From assembly GCF_030708075.1 (NCBI RefSeq), contig NZ_CP117982.1, forward strand, positions 558,001-622,000: a stretch of DNA of 64,000 nt, in the 5' to 3' direction. The DNA comes from Candidatus Epulonipiscium viviparus (lineage in GTDB: Bacteria > Bacillota > Clostridia > Lachnospirales > Cellulosilyticaceae). Both the position numbers and the translations under genes were made by a program. Shown piece after piece: positions 37,083 to 46,219 of the stretch (position 1 is the first letter of the stretch; every line of letters starts with the position of its first letter). The notes below the pieces were generated by a model that made no database searches, had not been told where the DNA came from, and worked only from the letters and a program-made list of their open reading frames with translations.

Positions 37083-38390
37083 ATGAAAAAACATAGAATA
37101 TGCGCAGTTGCAGAAGGCTCAATTGCAGAGGAATTAGGAATAGAAGCTGGAGATTTTTTAGTATCAATCAACGCAGAAGAAGTAGTGGATGTCTTTGATT
37201 ACCGATTTTTAGTTTGCAGTGAAAATATTGAATTACTTATAGAAAGCAGTGATGGCGAAGAGGTTCTGCTAAGCTTTGAAAAAGATGAAGATGAAGACTT
37301 GGGATTGGTATTTGAAACAGATTTGATGGATGAGGTAAAAAGTTGTCAGAACAAGTGTAAGTTTTGTTTTATAGATCAGCTGCCACCCAATATGCGAAAG
37401 ACCGTATATTTCAAGGATGATGATTGGAGGCTGTCGTATTTGTATGGAAACTATGTAACGCTGACAAATATGCTAGAAGAAGATTACGCTAGACTCGCCA
37501 AACATAAGCTTTCGCCGATAAATATTTCGATTCATGCCACAGATCCAGCAGTTAGAAGAGATATACTTACTAATAAGAGAGCGGGTGAAATTTTAGAACA
37601 TATTCGACGAATTATAGGTTTGGGTATTCAGATTAATGCACAGATAGTTTTATGCAAAGGTTTAAATGATGGCAAAGTTTTAGATGATACTATTAAAGCG
37701 CTTAGTGAATTCATTCCCAACATTTTGTCGTTGAGCATTGTGCCGGTTGGAGTTACAAAATTTCGAAATGAATTGGCGCAAGTAGAGGTCTTTGACAAGC
37801 AGTCCGCCGCAGTAGTGATAGAAACAGTAAACAAGTGGCAAAAATTTTATCTGGAGAAAATGGATACGCGTTTTGTATTTGCAGCAGATGAATTTTATGT
37901 AGTTGCAGAAGAAAAAATGCCAAAATATGAAAATTATGAAGGGTTTCCGGTAATTGACAATGGCGTCGGAATGTTGGCTAAATTTAGATATGAGTTGACT
38001 AAGAGACTTGCTGAAATAGAAGAAAGCGACGTGGCGGCAAAATATATTTGTCCTGTTGGGGAAATTGCCTATGATTTTATGGCAAATAATGTTAAGCTAG
38101 TAAATGAGAAGTTTCCAGATATAGAAATAGATGTACGTAAAGTGAAAAACGAATATTTTGGAAAGACAGTCACCGTAACAGGATTGATAACAGCAGAAGA
38201 TATAATAAAAAATTTAAAAAATGTAGATCTGAAAGGAAAAATAATTTTAATTGCTGATAACATGCTGAAAATGGATGAGGATATCTTCTTGGACAATAAA
38301 ACCGTTGCGCAATTAGAAGCAGAGTTGAACAGCGAAGTACAGGTGATGCCGCACAGCGATGGATGCGCGTGGATTAACTTACTTGTATAG
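37083..38390 (+). CDS. PDZ + DUF512 protein with radical-SAM-like Fe-S motif
   Basis: A 435 aa protein conserved in anaerobic Firmicutes. It has an N-terminal PDZ-like segment ('GSIAEELGIEAGDFLVSIN', 7-60), then a CxxxCxxC cluster at Cys88, Cys92 and Cys95 in 'SCQNKCKFCFIDQLPPNM', a radical-SAM-like barrel with 'YVTLTNMLEEDYARL', and a C-terminal DUF512 domain ('FAADEFYVVAEEKMP'). No reaction is known. It lies between pgeF and der, a common clostridial context that hints at a link to ribosome or GTPase function; that is inference only. Confidence 0.9.
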   Translation: MKKHRICAVAEGSIAEELGIEAGDFLVSINAEEVVDVFDYRFLVCSENIELLIESSDGEEVLLSFEKDEDEDLGLVFETDLMDEVKSCQNKCKFCFIDQLPPNMRKTVYFKDDDWRLSYLYGNYVTLTNMLEEDYARLAKHKLSPINISIHATDPAVRRDILTNKRAGEILEHIRRIIGLGIQINAQIVLCKGLNDGKVLDDTIKALSEFIPNILSLSIVPVGVTKFRNELAQVEVFDKQSAAVVIETVNKWQKFYLEKMDTRFVFAADEFYVVAEEKMPKYENYEGFPVIDNGVGMLAKFRYELTKRLAEIEESDVAAKYICPVGEIAYDFMANNVKLVNEKFPDIEIDVRKVKNEYFGKTVTVTGLITAEDIIKNLKNVDLKGKIILIADNMLKMDEDIFLDNKTVAQLEAELNSEVQVMPHSDGCAWINLLV

Positions 38391-38438
38391 AAAAATTAAA
38401 TGAGTGATGCAGAAGATGCACACACGGAAGGAACAGTT

Positions 38439-39767
38439 ATGAATAAACCAGTAGTAGCGGTAGTGGGTAGACCAAATGTGGGAAAATCTACTCTATTTAA
38501 TAGATTGGCAAAGGCAAAAATATCGATTATCGATGATACACCCGGAGTAACAAGAGACAGAATTTATGCAGATGCAGAATGGCTTAACAAAAAATTTACG
38601 CTTGTTGATACAGGAGGGATAGAGCCCGATAGCAACGACGTTATTTTATCGCAAATGCGAAAACAAGCAGAAGTGGCAATTGATACTGCAGATGTAATTA
38701 TATTTTTGGTGGATGTAAAAACCGGAGTTGTAGATAGCGATATGCATGTTGCCAATATGGTACGCAAATCGCAAAAGCCAGTGGTGTTGGTGGTAAATAA
38801 AGTAGATGATATGGCAAAGTATCATATGGGGATATATGAATTTTATAGCTTGGGGCTTGGAGAGCCGATCCCTGTTTCTGCAAGTCAGCCGCTAAATTTG
38901 GGAGATATGCTAGATGAAGTATGCGCACATTTTCCAGAAGAATATGTAGAAATTGAAGATGAAGATGCTATAAAAGTTGCAATAGTGGGAAAGCCTAATG
39001 TAGGTAAGAGTTCTCTTGTAAACAAAATTTTGGGAGAAGACAGAGTAATTGTAAGCGATATAGCAGGAACAACGAGAGAAAGTGTAGATACTGAAGTTGT
39101 GATTGATGGGCAAAAGTATGTGCTAATAGATACAGCAGGGGTAAGAAAGCGTAAAAAAGTAAAGGAGGACATCGAAAAATATAGCGTAATCCGAACCATT
39201 TCTGCCATAGAACGAGCGGACATAGTTTTGATTTTAATTGATGCAAACGAAGGAATTACGGAACAGGATACGAAGATTGCTGGAATGGCTCATGAGGCAG
39301 GCAAAGGCTCGATAATAGTTGTAAATAAATGGGATGCTATCGAAAAAAATGACAAGACTATGAATCAGTTTACAAAAGAGCTAGTAAATACGTTGGCATA
39401 CATGAAATATGCACCTTGCGCATTTATTTCTGCATTGACGGGGCAGCGAATAAACAAACTTTTTGATACTATAAAAATCATCGCTCAAAATCAAACGCTG
39501 CGTATCAGCACGGGAGTTCTAAATGATGTGCTTATAGAGGCAATGGGGCAAAATCAGCCGCCGTCAGATAAGGGCAAAGCATTAAAAATATATTATATGA
39601 CTCAGGTAAGCATTAAACCTCCTACATTTATTTTATTTGTAAATGACAAAAATTTATTACACTTCTCGTATCAACGTTATATCGAAAATCAGATGCGTGA
39701 AGCTTTTGGGTTTAAGGGTACGCCGATTCACTTTATTGTAAGAGAGAAAGGGGCGAAAGATGTATAG
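38439..39767 (+). CDS. der: ribosome assembly GTPase Der (EngA)
   Basis: Essential double GTPase of 50S subunit maturation, about 442 aa. The first G domain has 'GRPNVGKSTLFN', 'DTPGVTRD', 'DTGG' and 'NKVD'; the second has 'GKPNVGKSSLVN', 'DIAGTTRE', 'DTAGVR' and 'NKWD'; a KH-like domain closes the protein. GGAAGGA 6 nt upstream of ATG 38439 supports this start; the upstream ATG at 38400 has no ribosome site. It is followed by plsY and gpsA, the usual Firmicute order. Confidence 0.97.
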   Translation: MNKPVVAVVGRPNVGKSTLFNRLAKAKISIIDDTPGVTRDRIYADAEWLNKKFTLVDTGGIEPDSNDVILSQMRKQAEVAIDTADVIIFLVDVKTGVVDSDMHVANMVRKSQKPVVLVVNKVDDMAKYHMGIYEFYSLGLGEPIPVSASQPLNLGDMLDEVCAHFPEEYVEIEDEDAIKVAIVGKPNVGKSSLVNKILGEDRVIVSDIAGTTRESVDTEVVIDGQKYVLIDTAGVRKRKKVKEDIEKYSVIRTISAIERADIVLILIDANEGITEQDTKIAGMAHEAGKGSIIVVNKWDAIEKNDKTMNQFTKELVNTLAYMKYAPCAFISALTGQRINKLFDTIKIIAQNQTLRISTGVLNDVLIEAMGQNQPPSDKGKALKIYYMTQVSIKPPTFILFVNDKNLLHFSYQRYIENQMREAFGFKGTPIHFIVREKGAKDV

Positions 39768-40368
39768 AGTAATTATGCTCGTAGTTGGATACTTGTTAGG
39801 CAGTATCCAATCTGCAATAATCTATAGCAAATACATGAGAGGCAAAGATATTAGAGAGCAAGGAAGCGGTAATGCAGGCAGCACCAATGTCATTAGAATT
39901 TATGGCAAAAAGGCAGGAATTGCAGTGTTTTGTTGCGACATTGCAAAGGCTGCGATAGCCGTGGTAATTGCAAAGATTTGCTATGCGGATCATCAGATAA
40001 TAGCAGCGCTTTATGCCGCAATTGGGGCAATAATAGGTCATAGCTATCCGATATATTTTGGATTTAAGGGTGGCAAGGGTGTTGCGGTAACTGTTGGCGC
40101 AATTTATATGATAGATATTAGAATTGGGTTGATTTCAACGATAGTTTTTTATATCAGCTTGAAATTATCTAAGATAGTTTCGCTAAGCTCTATGTTACTT
40201 ACAAGTTCGGTGCCGGTATGCATCTATTTTTTATATAGAACTGCGCCGTATAGAAGAGAGGCAGTGATACTGGGATTTGTCATTGCTGGAATAACAATTT
40301 TTCGGCATCATTCAAATATTGGCAGAATGATAAAAGGAACTGAATCTAAGGTAGGAACCAAAAAGTAA
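39760..40368 (+). CDS. plsY: glycerol-3-phosphate acyltransferase PlsY
   Basis: Membrane enzyme transferring acyl from acyl-phosphate to glycerol-3-phosphate at the start of phospholipid synthesis, 202 aa. Five to six membrane helices carry the family motifs 'GYLLGSIQSAIIYSKYM', 'GSGNAGSTNVIRIYG', 'GHSYPIYFGFKGGKGVA' and a late 'FRHHSNIGRMIKGTE'. It overlaps the der stop by 8 bp and lies 21 bp before gpsA, which makes its substrate. Confidence 0.96.
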   Translation: MYRVIMLVVGYLLGSIQSAIIYSKYMRGKDIREQGSGNAGSTNVIRIYGKKAGIAVFCCDIAKAAIAVVIAKICYADHQIIAALYAAIGAIIGHSYPIYFGFKGGKGVAVTVGAIYMIDIRIGLISTIVFYISLKLSKIVSLSSMLLTSSVPVCIYFLYRTAPYRREAVILGFVIAGITIFRHHSNIGRMIKGTESKVGTKK

Positions 40369-40389
40369 ATATAATTGGGAGATGACAAC

Positions 40390-41376
40390 ATGAATGTGAC
40401 AGTATTAGGTGCAGGAGGCTGGGGACTGGCTCTGGCTTTGTTATTAAACGATAATAGAAATGATGTAACGATATGGTGTTTTGATGAAAAAGAGAAAGAA
40501 GAAATTTTATTGCATAGGGAAAATAAACGATGCTTTCCGGGAGTAAAAATTCCAATAGAAATATATATCACGTCCGATATGAGCGAAGCATTGGCAGAAG
40601 CCAAAATCGTTGTGGTGGCAGTGCCTTCGTTTGCGGTTCGTTCAACTGCCCAAAATATAGCAGCATATTTGCTAGAAGATGCGGTAGTTGTAAATGTGGC
40701 AAAGGGGTTGGAGCCCGATACGTTACGCAGGTTTTCGGAAGTGATTGCAGAAGAGATAGCTAACGACGTGGTCGTACTTTCTGGGCCAAGTCATGCAGAA
40801 GAAGTTGCAAGGCATATGCCAACAGCGGTAGTGGTGAGCTCCACAAACCTGGAGGCCGCTCGTGTTGTACAGGTAGTATTTACTGCTCCATATTTTAGAG
40901 TGTATCTAAACGAAGATATTGTGGGAGTGGAACTAGGAGGTGCTTTAAAAAATATTATTGCATTGGCGGCAGGGGCAATAGAAGGATTGGGATATGGTGA
41001 TAATACTAAGGCGGCTTTAATGACGCGTGGAATTGCCGAAATTTCGAGATTGAGTGTTGCAATGGGTGCGCAAATCAATACGCTTAATGGGTTGGCAGGA
41101 ATAGGCGATTTGATCGTAACTTGCACAAGTGGGCATAGTAGAAATAGGCGTGCAGGAGAATTGATTGCACAAGGATTTTCACTAGATGAGACCATCAAAA
41201 AAGTTAATATGGTGGTAGAAGGAATCCCGGCTACAAAAGCGGCATATCAGCTTAGCAAAAAGTGTGGAGTAGAAATGCCCATTACAGAAGCAATCTACAG
41301 GAGTTTATTTGAAGATGCCTCTGTAAGAAAAGAAATTAAGAAATTAATGTGCCGTGATGCGAAAATGGAAGAGTAG
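40390..41376 (+). CDS. gpsA: glycerol-3-phosphate dehydrogenase [NAD(P)+]
   Basis: Reduces dihydroxyacetone phosphate to sn-glycerol-3-phosphate for phospholipids, about 328 aa. It has the Rossmann start 'VTVLGAGGWGLALALLL', 'VVNVAKGLEPDTLR', 'VVLSGPSHAEEVAR', the catalytic Lys in 'GGALKNIIALAAG', and 'NGLAGIGDLIVTCTSGHSRN'. GGGAG precedes ATG 40390; the in-frame TTG at 40375 is rejected. The spoIVA gene that often follows gpsA in Clostridia is absent; a convergent ATPase gene ends 2 bp away. Confidence 0.96.
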   Translation: MNVTVLGAGGWGLALALLLNDNRNDVTIWCFDEKEKEEILLHRENKRCFPGVKIPIEIYITSDMSEALAEAKIVVVAVPSFAVRSTAQNIAAYLLEDAVVVNVAKGLEPDTLRRFSEVIAEEIANDVVVLSGPSHAEEVARHMPTAVVVSSTNLEAARVVQVVFTAPYFRVYLNEDIVGVELGGALKNIIALAAGAIEGLGYGDNTKAALMTRGIAEISRLSVAMGAQINTLNGLAGIGDLIVTCTSGHSRNRRAGELIAQGFSLDETIKKVNMVVEGIPATKAAYQLSKKCGVEMPITEAIYRSLFEDASVRKEIKKLMCRDAKMEE

Positions 41377-41378
41377 GA

Positions 41379-42467
41379 TTATTTGATAAAATTTTCTGCT
41401 AATTCACTAAATAGTACATCTATTTTATCAAAATTCAGGTATTTAGAATGAATTTTTTTTGTATTGATAAGATCTTGATTTGCCTGGTCCATTGCAAAAT
41501 ATGCTTTATCGAGTAAAGACATAAATAAAGTAAAATCTTTATCAGACTCTGCAGCTATAGGTACAAGCGCTTCGTAGTCGACACAATGATCGAAATCGAA
41601 GATATCAGTTGGAAAGATTTTTGGCTTTCTAAATAGATTGCTAACTGTAATACCAAAAGAAAGTTCTGGTACAACTATATCTTCAATTTTGTCTTTGTCA
41701 AAAGGAGATAATGAGCAGGAGATATCATAGCCGTTGTGTAAAAAAAGATTGTGTAATCTACGCATTAGATCTTTAGACTGGCATACAAGATTTTCCTTAA
41801 TTAGATATATAGTTTTGCTTTTGCCTATTAAAGTGTGAATATAGTCTACGATGCCATTACTGGTTAAAGCATAGCTATATAGATACGTAGCATGCCCGCT
41901 GCCGTTGCCTTCTTTTTCAGGAGCCAATTGAAATACATTCTTGATGCGCGCATTTTCATACTTTAACTTTGCAGATTTAAGCAAGCCTATTTCGGTAGAA
42001 TAGAGATATGACTTATATATGGCCTGAGCGCTTTCGAGATAAAATTTAGATTTTTCCAAATTTCTTGTGAATGCAGAATTAAAAGTGTTTAATACAAATT
42101 CATCATCGTCAGATAACTTGCTTTTATCGATAAGCGAATCAAAATCAATTACTGTCCACGAATGTAGAGAGCTGCTAATATCAATGCTGTTCGTAGTTGT
42201 AATGAGTATGTTGGAATTTGTAATATAGATGCTATCAAGAAAAGAAGTATCGATAGTGTTGTGGTAAAAAATGATCTCCTGGCCTGTGTCTGCCAAAAAG
42301 TTGCCTAGACGTTTTAAAAATGAAGATTTGCCGGTGCCAACTGCGCCTTTAATAATATAGAGTGTAGATGTGTTAAGATGATCTAGTCTGTCACTAAGTA
42401 GTGAGCTTATACCTTTGTAAGTGTTGCTACTTGCAAATACGTGTTTGGTATTGCCTAAAGTATCCAT
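41379..42467 (-). CDS. PRK06851-family ATPase with degenerate second P-loop
   Basis: A 362 aa protein matching the two-repeat build of PRK06851, an uncharacterised Clostridia/Bacilli ATPase. Repeat 1 (about 8-180) opens with 'KHVFASSNTYKGISS' and has an intact Walker A 'IKGAVGTGKSSFLKRL'. Repeat 2 (about 200-350) has the parallel 'SGHATYLYSYALTSNGIVDYI', but its P-loop position reads 'IKENLVCQSKDLMRRL', without the GxxGKS core. The repeat tails match each other ('DSIYITNSNILITTTNS', 'EDIVVPELSFGITVSN'). AGGAGGT supports ATG 42467 over 42497. It is monocistronic. Function unknown; I name the family from memory. Confidence 0.72.
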   Translation of the reverse strand: MDTLGNTKHVFASSNTYKGISSLLSDRLDHLNTSTLYIIKGAVGTGKSSFLKRLGNFLADTGQEIIFYHNTIDTSFLDSIYITNSNILITTTNSIDISSSLHSWTVIDFDSLIDKSKLSDDDEFVLNTFNSAFTRNLEKSKFYLESAQAIYKSYLYSTEIGLLKSAKLKYENARIKNVFQLAPEKEGNGSGHATYLYSYALTSNGIVDYIHTLIGKSKTIYLIKENLVCQSKDLMRRLHNLFLHNGYDISCSLSPFDKDKIEDIVVPELSFGITVSNLFRKPKIFPTDIFDFDHCVDYEALVPIAAESDKDFTLFMSLLDKAYFAMDQANQDLINTKKIHSKYLNFDKIDVLFSELAENFIK

Positions 42468-42708
42468 ACTACCTCCTAATAAGGAAATTTCTATCACTAA
42501 TAATTATGTTAAAAAAGATCAAAGTATGCGAAGTGAGTTATACAAAACAAATCTATAATTGCAAATTATCGCGGATGCGACATTAATAGTAACAGATACA
42601 TAACTGAATTTTTTGAAAGTTGCTTCAAAGAAATATTAAAAAATGATGTGTAAAACTTCAAAATTTTGGTAATAATCTTTATTATTAAAATTTTTGGGAG
42701 GTTTTTTT

Positions 42709-43311
42709 ATGATAAAATTCATACTTTCACTGATAATAGTAGGAATTGTTGCGTTTTCGGCAACTTTTTTTTCAGTGAATAAATTTGGTTATGACAAAGA
42801 TACTGTGCCAATTCCAAATTTGAATACAGAAACCGCTGCACCCGTTGAAATCGAGCAAGAGATTGTGATGGGTCCTCCGGTTAAAGAGATAAAAGATCCT
42901 GTGGTTTTGCCAACTACTAAAGTTGAGCAGATTGCTGTCGATCAGAATGGCGAGGTTGTTTCCACAAATGAGCTCAACGCATATTCTGTTATGGGTCTTA
43001 CAAAAGAAGAATTGGAAGTGCTTTATGAAAGTTATGATGTTGTGGAGTTTAGTGACGACAAAGTTGTACTAGAAAAGAATGTTACTGTGGAACCACAAGA
43101 AGTGACATATTATTTGGGCATTATGGATAACGAAATAGGGATTTGCTTAGAGAATGGGTTTCAAAAACTGGGTCTACAAGCAAAGGATTTTTCGAGCTAT
43201 GAGAACACCCTGCTTGCACATGAAGTCATTGCTGTATCGGAGGTAGATAAGTTAAAGCTAGAAGATAACCCTTTCTATATAGAAAGATTGCTACAAAATT
43301 TAAGCGAGTAG
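42709..43311 (+). CDS. membrane-anchored protein with BofC-like C-terminus
   Basis: About 200 aa. A single N-terminal membrane anchor (about 3-22) leads into a Pro/Val-rich linker (25-75) and a C-terminal domain whose 'VTYYLGIMDNEIGICLENG' and 'YIERLLQNLSE' ending resembles the BofC C-terminal domain, an intercompartmental regulator of sigma-K processing in sporulation. The likeness is by eye and partial. GGGAGG seven T before ATG 42709 decides the start over the TTG at 42694. The divergent 240 bp gap upstream shows no clear sigma-A promoter, in keeping with an alternative sigma factor. Confidence 0.6.
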   Translation: MIKFILSLIIVGIVAFSATFFSVNKFGYDKDTVPIPNLNTETAAPVEIEQEIVMGPPVKEIKDPVVLPTTKVEQIAVDQNGEVVSTNELNAYSVMGLTKEELEVLYESYDVVEFSDDKVVLEKNVTVEPQEVTYYLGIMDNEIGICLENGFQKLGLQAKDFSSYENTLLAHEVIAVSEVDKLKLEDNPFYIERLLQNLSE

Positions 43312-43338
43312 AGCGAGTAGATAGAAAAGAGGATAACA

Positions 43339-44526
43339 TTGGAAGAGGTAGTGATCGTTGGAGGAGGAGCTGCAGGGCTTGCATGTGCAGTGCTGCTGAA
43401 CAAAGCTTCTGTAACTATTTTAGAAAAAAATGATAAGGTAGGAAAAAAATTATTGGCAACAGGAAACGGTAGATGCAATCTCACGAATGAAAAACTATTG
43501 CCAGAAAATTTTCACTCACACTATAAAAAAAGTTTTTTTGCGCCCATTTCAGCCTTTGGATATGAACAAACTATCGAGTTTTTTGAAAACTTGGGAATTG
43601 TACCTATCTCAGAAAACGCAAAGATCTTCCCGGCTTCGGAACAGGCTAGTAGTGTACTAGATGTGCTACGAATTGCAGTCAATGCGGCAGAAGTTGACGT
43701 CGTGACAAATGCTGCTGTAGTTGATATTAAATATAAAAAAGGGCATTTTGCTCTAAAAACGATTGATGGGAAGGTATACACCGCGGCTAAAGTTGTAATA
43801 GCGACGGGAGGGCTTGCTGGCGTAAAAGAAGATTATACGATTTATAAAGTTTTGGAAAAATTAGGGCATAAAATCGAGCCATTACTTCCGACTTTGGTAC
43901 ACATAAAGTCAAATACAGTATATTGCAAAATGTTACAAGGAACAAGAGTTAAAGCAAAAGTGACGGCAGGAGATAAAACGGAGTATGGAGAAGTTTTATT
44001 TACAGAAGATGGGTTATCGGGCCCGGCAATATTTAATATAAGTAGGCAAATTTCTAATGCGCTCACCACAGAAATAACGCTAGATTTGGTGAAAGATCTA
44101 ACGGAAGAAGAAGTTATTGCAATGATTTATTCGAGGATTGCAAAAAATCCGCATCACACAGTTGCGGAAATGTTTTTGGGATGGCAAAACAAAAAGGTTG
44201 CTATTTCAATTATCAAGGCAGCCGATCTAGGAAAAGCAACACGCAGCGTGGACACCCTGGAATATGAAGAGGTTGAGAATTTGGCCAAAACCATGAAATC
44301 GCTTAAATTTGCCATTACAGGGACTCGGTCATTTAAATTTGCACAAGCAACTATAGGAGGGGTAAGTCTAGAAGATATTGATATTGCAACAATGGAGTCG
44401 AAAAAGATCAAAGGCCTATATTTTATGGGAGAAGTGGTAGATGTAGATGGAGATTGCGGAGGATATAATTTGCAATGGGCGTGGTCGACGGCAGCCGCAG
44501 TTGCTAGAAGTATATATAGCAGTTAA
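43339..44526 (+). CDS. HI0933-like FAD-dependent oxidoreductase (YhiN family)
   Basis: A 395 aa flavoprotein. The FAD dinucleotide motif 'VVIVGGGAAGLACAVLL' is at 3-19, followed by 'KNDKVGKKLLATGNGRCNLTN', whose core 'GNGRCNLTN' is the family signature; the end has 'GLYFMGEVVDVDGDCGGYN'. Members are annotated as aminoacetone oxidase family or YhiN; the substrate is uncertain. The start is TTG, with AGAGGA 5 nt upstream. In many Clostridia this gene adjoins cmk; here cmk is 24 kb away. Confidence 0.9.
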   Translation: MEEVVIVGGGAAGLACAVLLNKASVTILEKNDKVGKKLLATGNGRCNLTNEKLLPENFHSHYKKSFFAPISAFGYEQTIEFFENLGIVPISENAKIFPASEQASSVLDVLRIAVNAAEVDVVTNAAVVDIKYKKGHFALKTIDGKVYTAAKVVIATGGLAGVKEDYTIYKVLEKLGHKIEPLLPTLVHIKSNTVYCKMLQGTRVKAKVTAGDKTEYGEVLFTEDGLSGPAIFNISRQISNALTTEITLDLVKDLTEEEVIAMIYSRIAKNPHHTVAEMFLGWQNKKVAISIIKAADLGKATRSVDTLEYEEVENLAKTMKSLKFAITGTRSFKFAQATIGGVSLEDIDIATMESKKIKGLYFMGEVVDVDGDCGGYNLQWAWSTAAAVARSIYSS

Positions 44527-44541
44527 AAGGGAGACATAGAA

Positions 44542-46131
44542 ATGATTAGAGTGAATGAAGTTAGTCTCAAATTAGATGAAAGCGAGGATTTGCTATTAGC
44601 TAAAGTGGTTAAACAGTTGAGAATAGGTGCTGCAGATGTAATAGATTTAAGGATAATTCGCAAGTCTATTGATGCGCGAAAGAGAGAGATCAAATTTGTT
44701 TACACCGTGGATGTTGCCACAACAAAAGATGAGCAGCTGATACGAGAAAAGCGAGCGACTAAATCGGATATTGTTCCGTATGAGTATCCGGCAAGGGGAT
44801 CTGCTGCGTTGGGGGCTAGACCCGTAATTGTCGGAGCAGGGCCATGCGGCTTGTTTGCTGCGCTAATTTTGGCACAAAGTGGTTATAAGCCTTTGGTGGT
44901 AGAGCGAGGAAGCGAAGTAGATGTACGAGTTGAAGATGTAAAAAAATTTTGGGAAAGCCGAGTATTGGATCAAAACTCTAATGTACAATTTGGAGAAGGT
45001 GGTGCAGGAACATTTTCTGATGGCAAGTTGACCACTCAAATCAAGAATCCTAGATGTCGAAAAGTGTTGGAAGAATTTGTTAAATTCGGTGCGCCAGAGG
45101 ATGTCTTATATAAGCATAAACCGCATATTGGTACAGATTTGTTAAGGTCAATTATTGTAAAAATGCGTAAGGAAATTGAGCATCTTGGTGGCACGTTTAT
45201 GTTTAATGCAAAGCTAGCGGATCTGCAAATAGAAGATGATCAGCTAAAAGCAATAGCTGTGCAAAATACAAAGTCGAACGAAGTATGGAAAATCCCTGCA
45301 ACAGCATGTGTACTAGCGTTGGGACATAGCGCGAGAGATACCTTTAGAATGTTGGCACAAACCTCGGTTAAAATGGAGCAAAAGCCGTTTGCTATGGGTG
45401 TAAGAATCGAGCATAAGCAAGAGTGGATTAACAAGGCTCAGTATGGGGAGTTTCAAAATCACCCAGCGTTAGAGGCTGCAGACTATAAATTATCTTGTAA
45501 AGTTGGAGATAAGAATGTGTATAGCTTTTGCATGTGTCCTGGAGGAGTTGTTGTGGGAGCCAGCTCTCAAGAAGGGCGAGTGGTGACAAATGGAATGAGC
45601 TTTTATAAACGCGATGGAGATAATGCTAACAGCGCCTTGCTGGTAAATGTTGCCCGAGAAGATTTTGCAACAGCCGATGCTTTGGAAGGGGTGCGCATGC
45701 AAGAATCGCTGGAATCGTTGGCATTCGACATTGCAGGACGTAATTATAATGCACCGATTCAGAGAGTAGAAGATTTTTTGAATAATATTACAACAACCAA
45801 AATTGGAAGCGTTGAGCCAACATACAAGCCGGGCGTAACGATGGTGAATTTGAGAGAGCATATGTCGCGAGAAGTGGGTGATGCAATAGCAGATGCGCTT
45901 GTAGCGTTTGGCAAAAAAATTGAAGGCTTCGATCATAAAGATGCAATTATCACAGGCTTTGAAACAAGAAGCTCATCTCCTATCAAAATAACGCGTGATG
46001 CAAACTTTGAAAGCAATGTAGGAGGAGTTTATCCTGCAGGAGAAGGGGCTGGATATGCAGGAGGTATAATGTCTGCCGCAGTAGATGGAATTCAGGTTGC
46101 AGAAAAAATAATTGGCAAATTTTTACCATGA
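44542..46131 (+). CDS. COG2509-type FAD-dependent dehydrogenase
   Basis: A 529 aa flavoprotein common in anaerobes. It has an N-terminal RNA-binding-like segment (1-80; 'LRIIRKSIDARKREIKFVY'), the FAD motif 'PVIVGAGPCGLFAALIL' (near 95), 'NVQFGEGGAGTFSDGKL', 'CMCPGGVVVGASS' and a final 'GVYPAGEGAGYAGGIMSAA'. The reaction is unknown. It lies 15 bp after the HI0933-like gene, so the two probably form an operon. The last 60 bp or so reappear in decayed form at 47786-47857, as part of the AbgT duplication. Confidence 0.9.
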   Translation: MIRVNEVSLKLDESEDLLLAKVVKQLRIGAADVIDLRIIRKSIDARKREIKFVYTVDVATTKDEQLIREKRATKSDIVPYEYPARGSAALGARPVIVGAGPCGLFAALILAQSGYKPLVVERGSEVDVRVEDVKKFWESRVLDQNSNVQFGEGGAGTFSDGKLTTQIKNPRCRKVLEEFVKFGAPEDVLYKHKPHIGTDLLRSIIVKMRKEIEHLGGTFMFNAKLADLQIEDDQLKAIAVQNTKSNEVWKIPATACVLALGHSARDTFRMLAQTSVKMEQKPFAMGVRIEHKQEWINKAQYGEFQNHPALEAADYKLSCKVGDKNVYSFCMCPGGVVVGASSQEGRVVTNGMSFYKRDGDNANSALLVNVAREDFATADALEGVRMQESLESLAFDIAGRNYNAPIQRVEDFLNNITTTKIGSVEPTYKPGVTMVNLREHMSREVGDAIADALVAFGKKIEGFDHKDAIITGFETRSSSPIKITRDANFESNVGGVYPAGEGAGYAGGIMSAAVDGIQVAEKIIGKFLP

Positions 46132-46172
46132 TATAAGAGATTCATTATCTTTCTAACATAGATTTAGAGTTA

Positions 46173-46194
46173 TTGCATAGAATACGTAATGCAA
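46173..46194. promoter_or_regulatory. TTGCAT-N10-ATGCAA inverted repeat, copy 1
   Basis: TTGCAT (46173-46178) and ATGCAA (46189-46194), 25 bp upstream of the first AbgT start. Both arms recur unchanged upstream of the second AbgT gene. Confidence 0.55.
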
Positions 46195-46219
46195 GATAAC
46201 TAACTATGAGGAGGTTGTG

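Noticed and set aside
45490-45936. 148-codon minus-strand frame opposite the COG2509 gene
   Set aside because: Antisense to a conserved flavoprotein region; the product has no recognisable domain.
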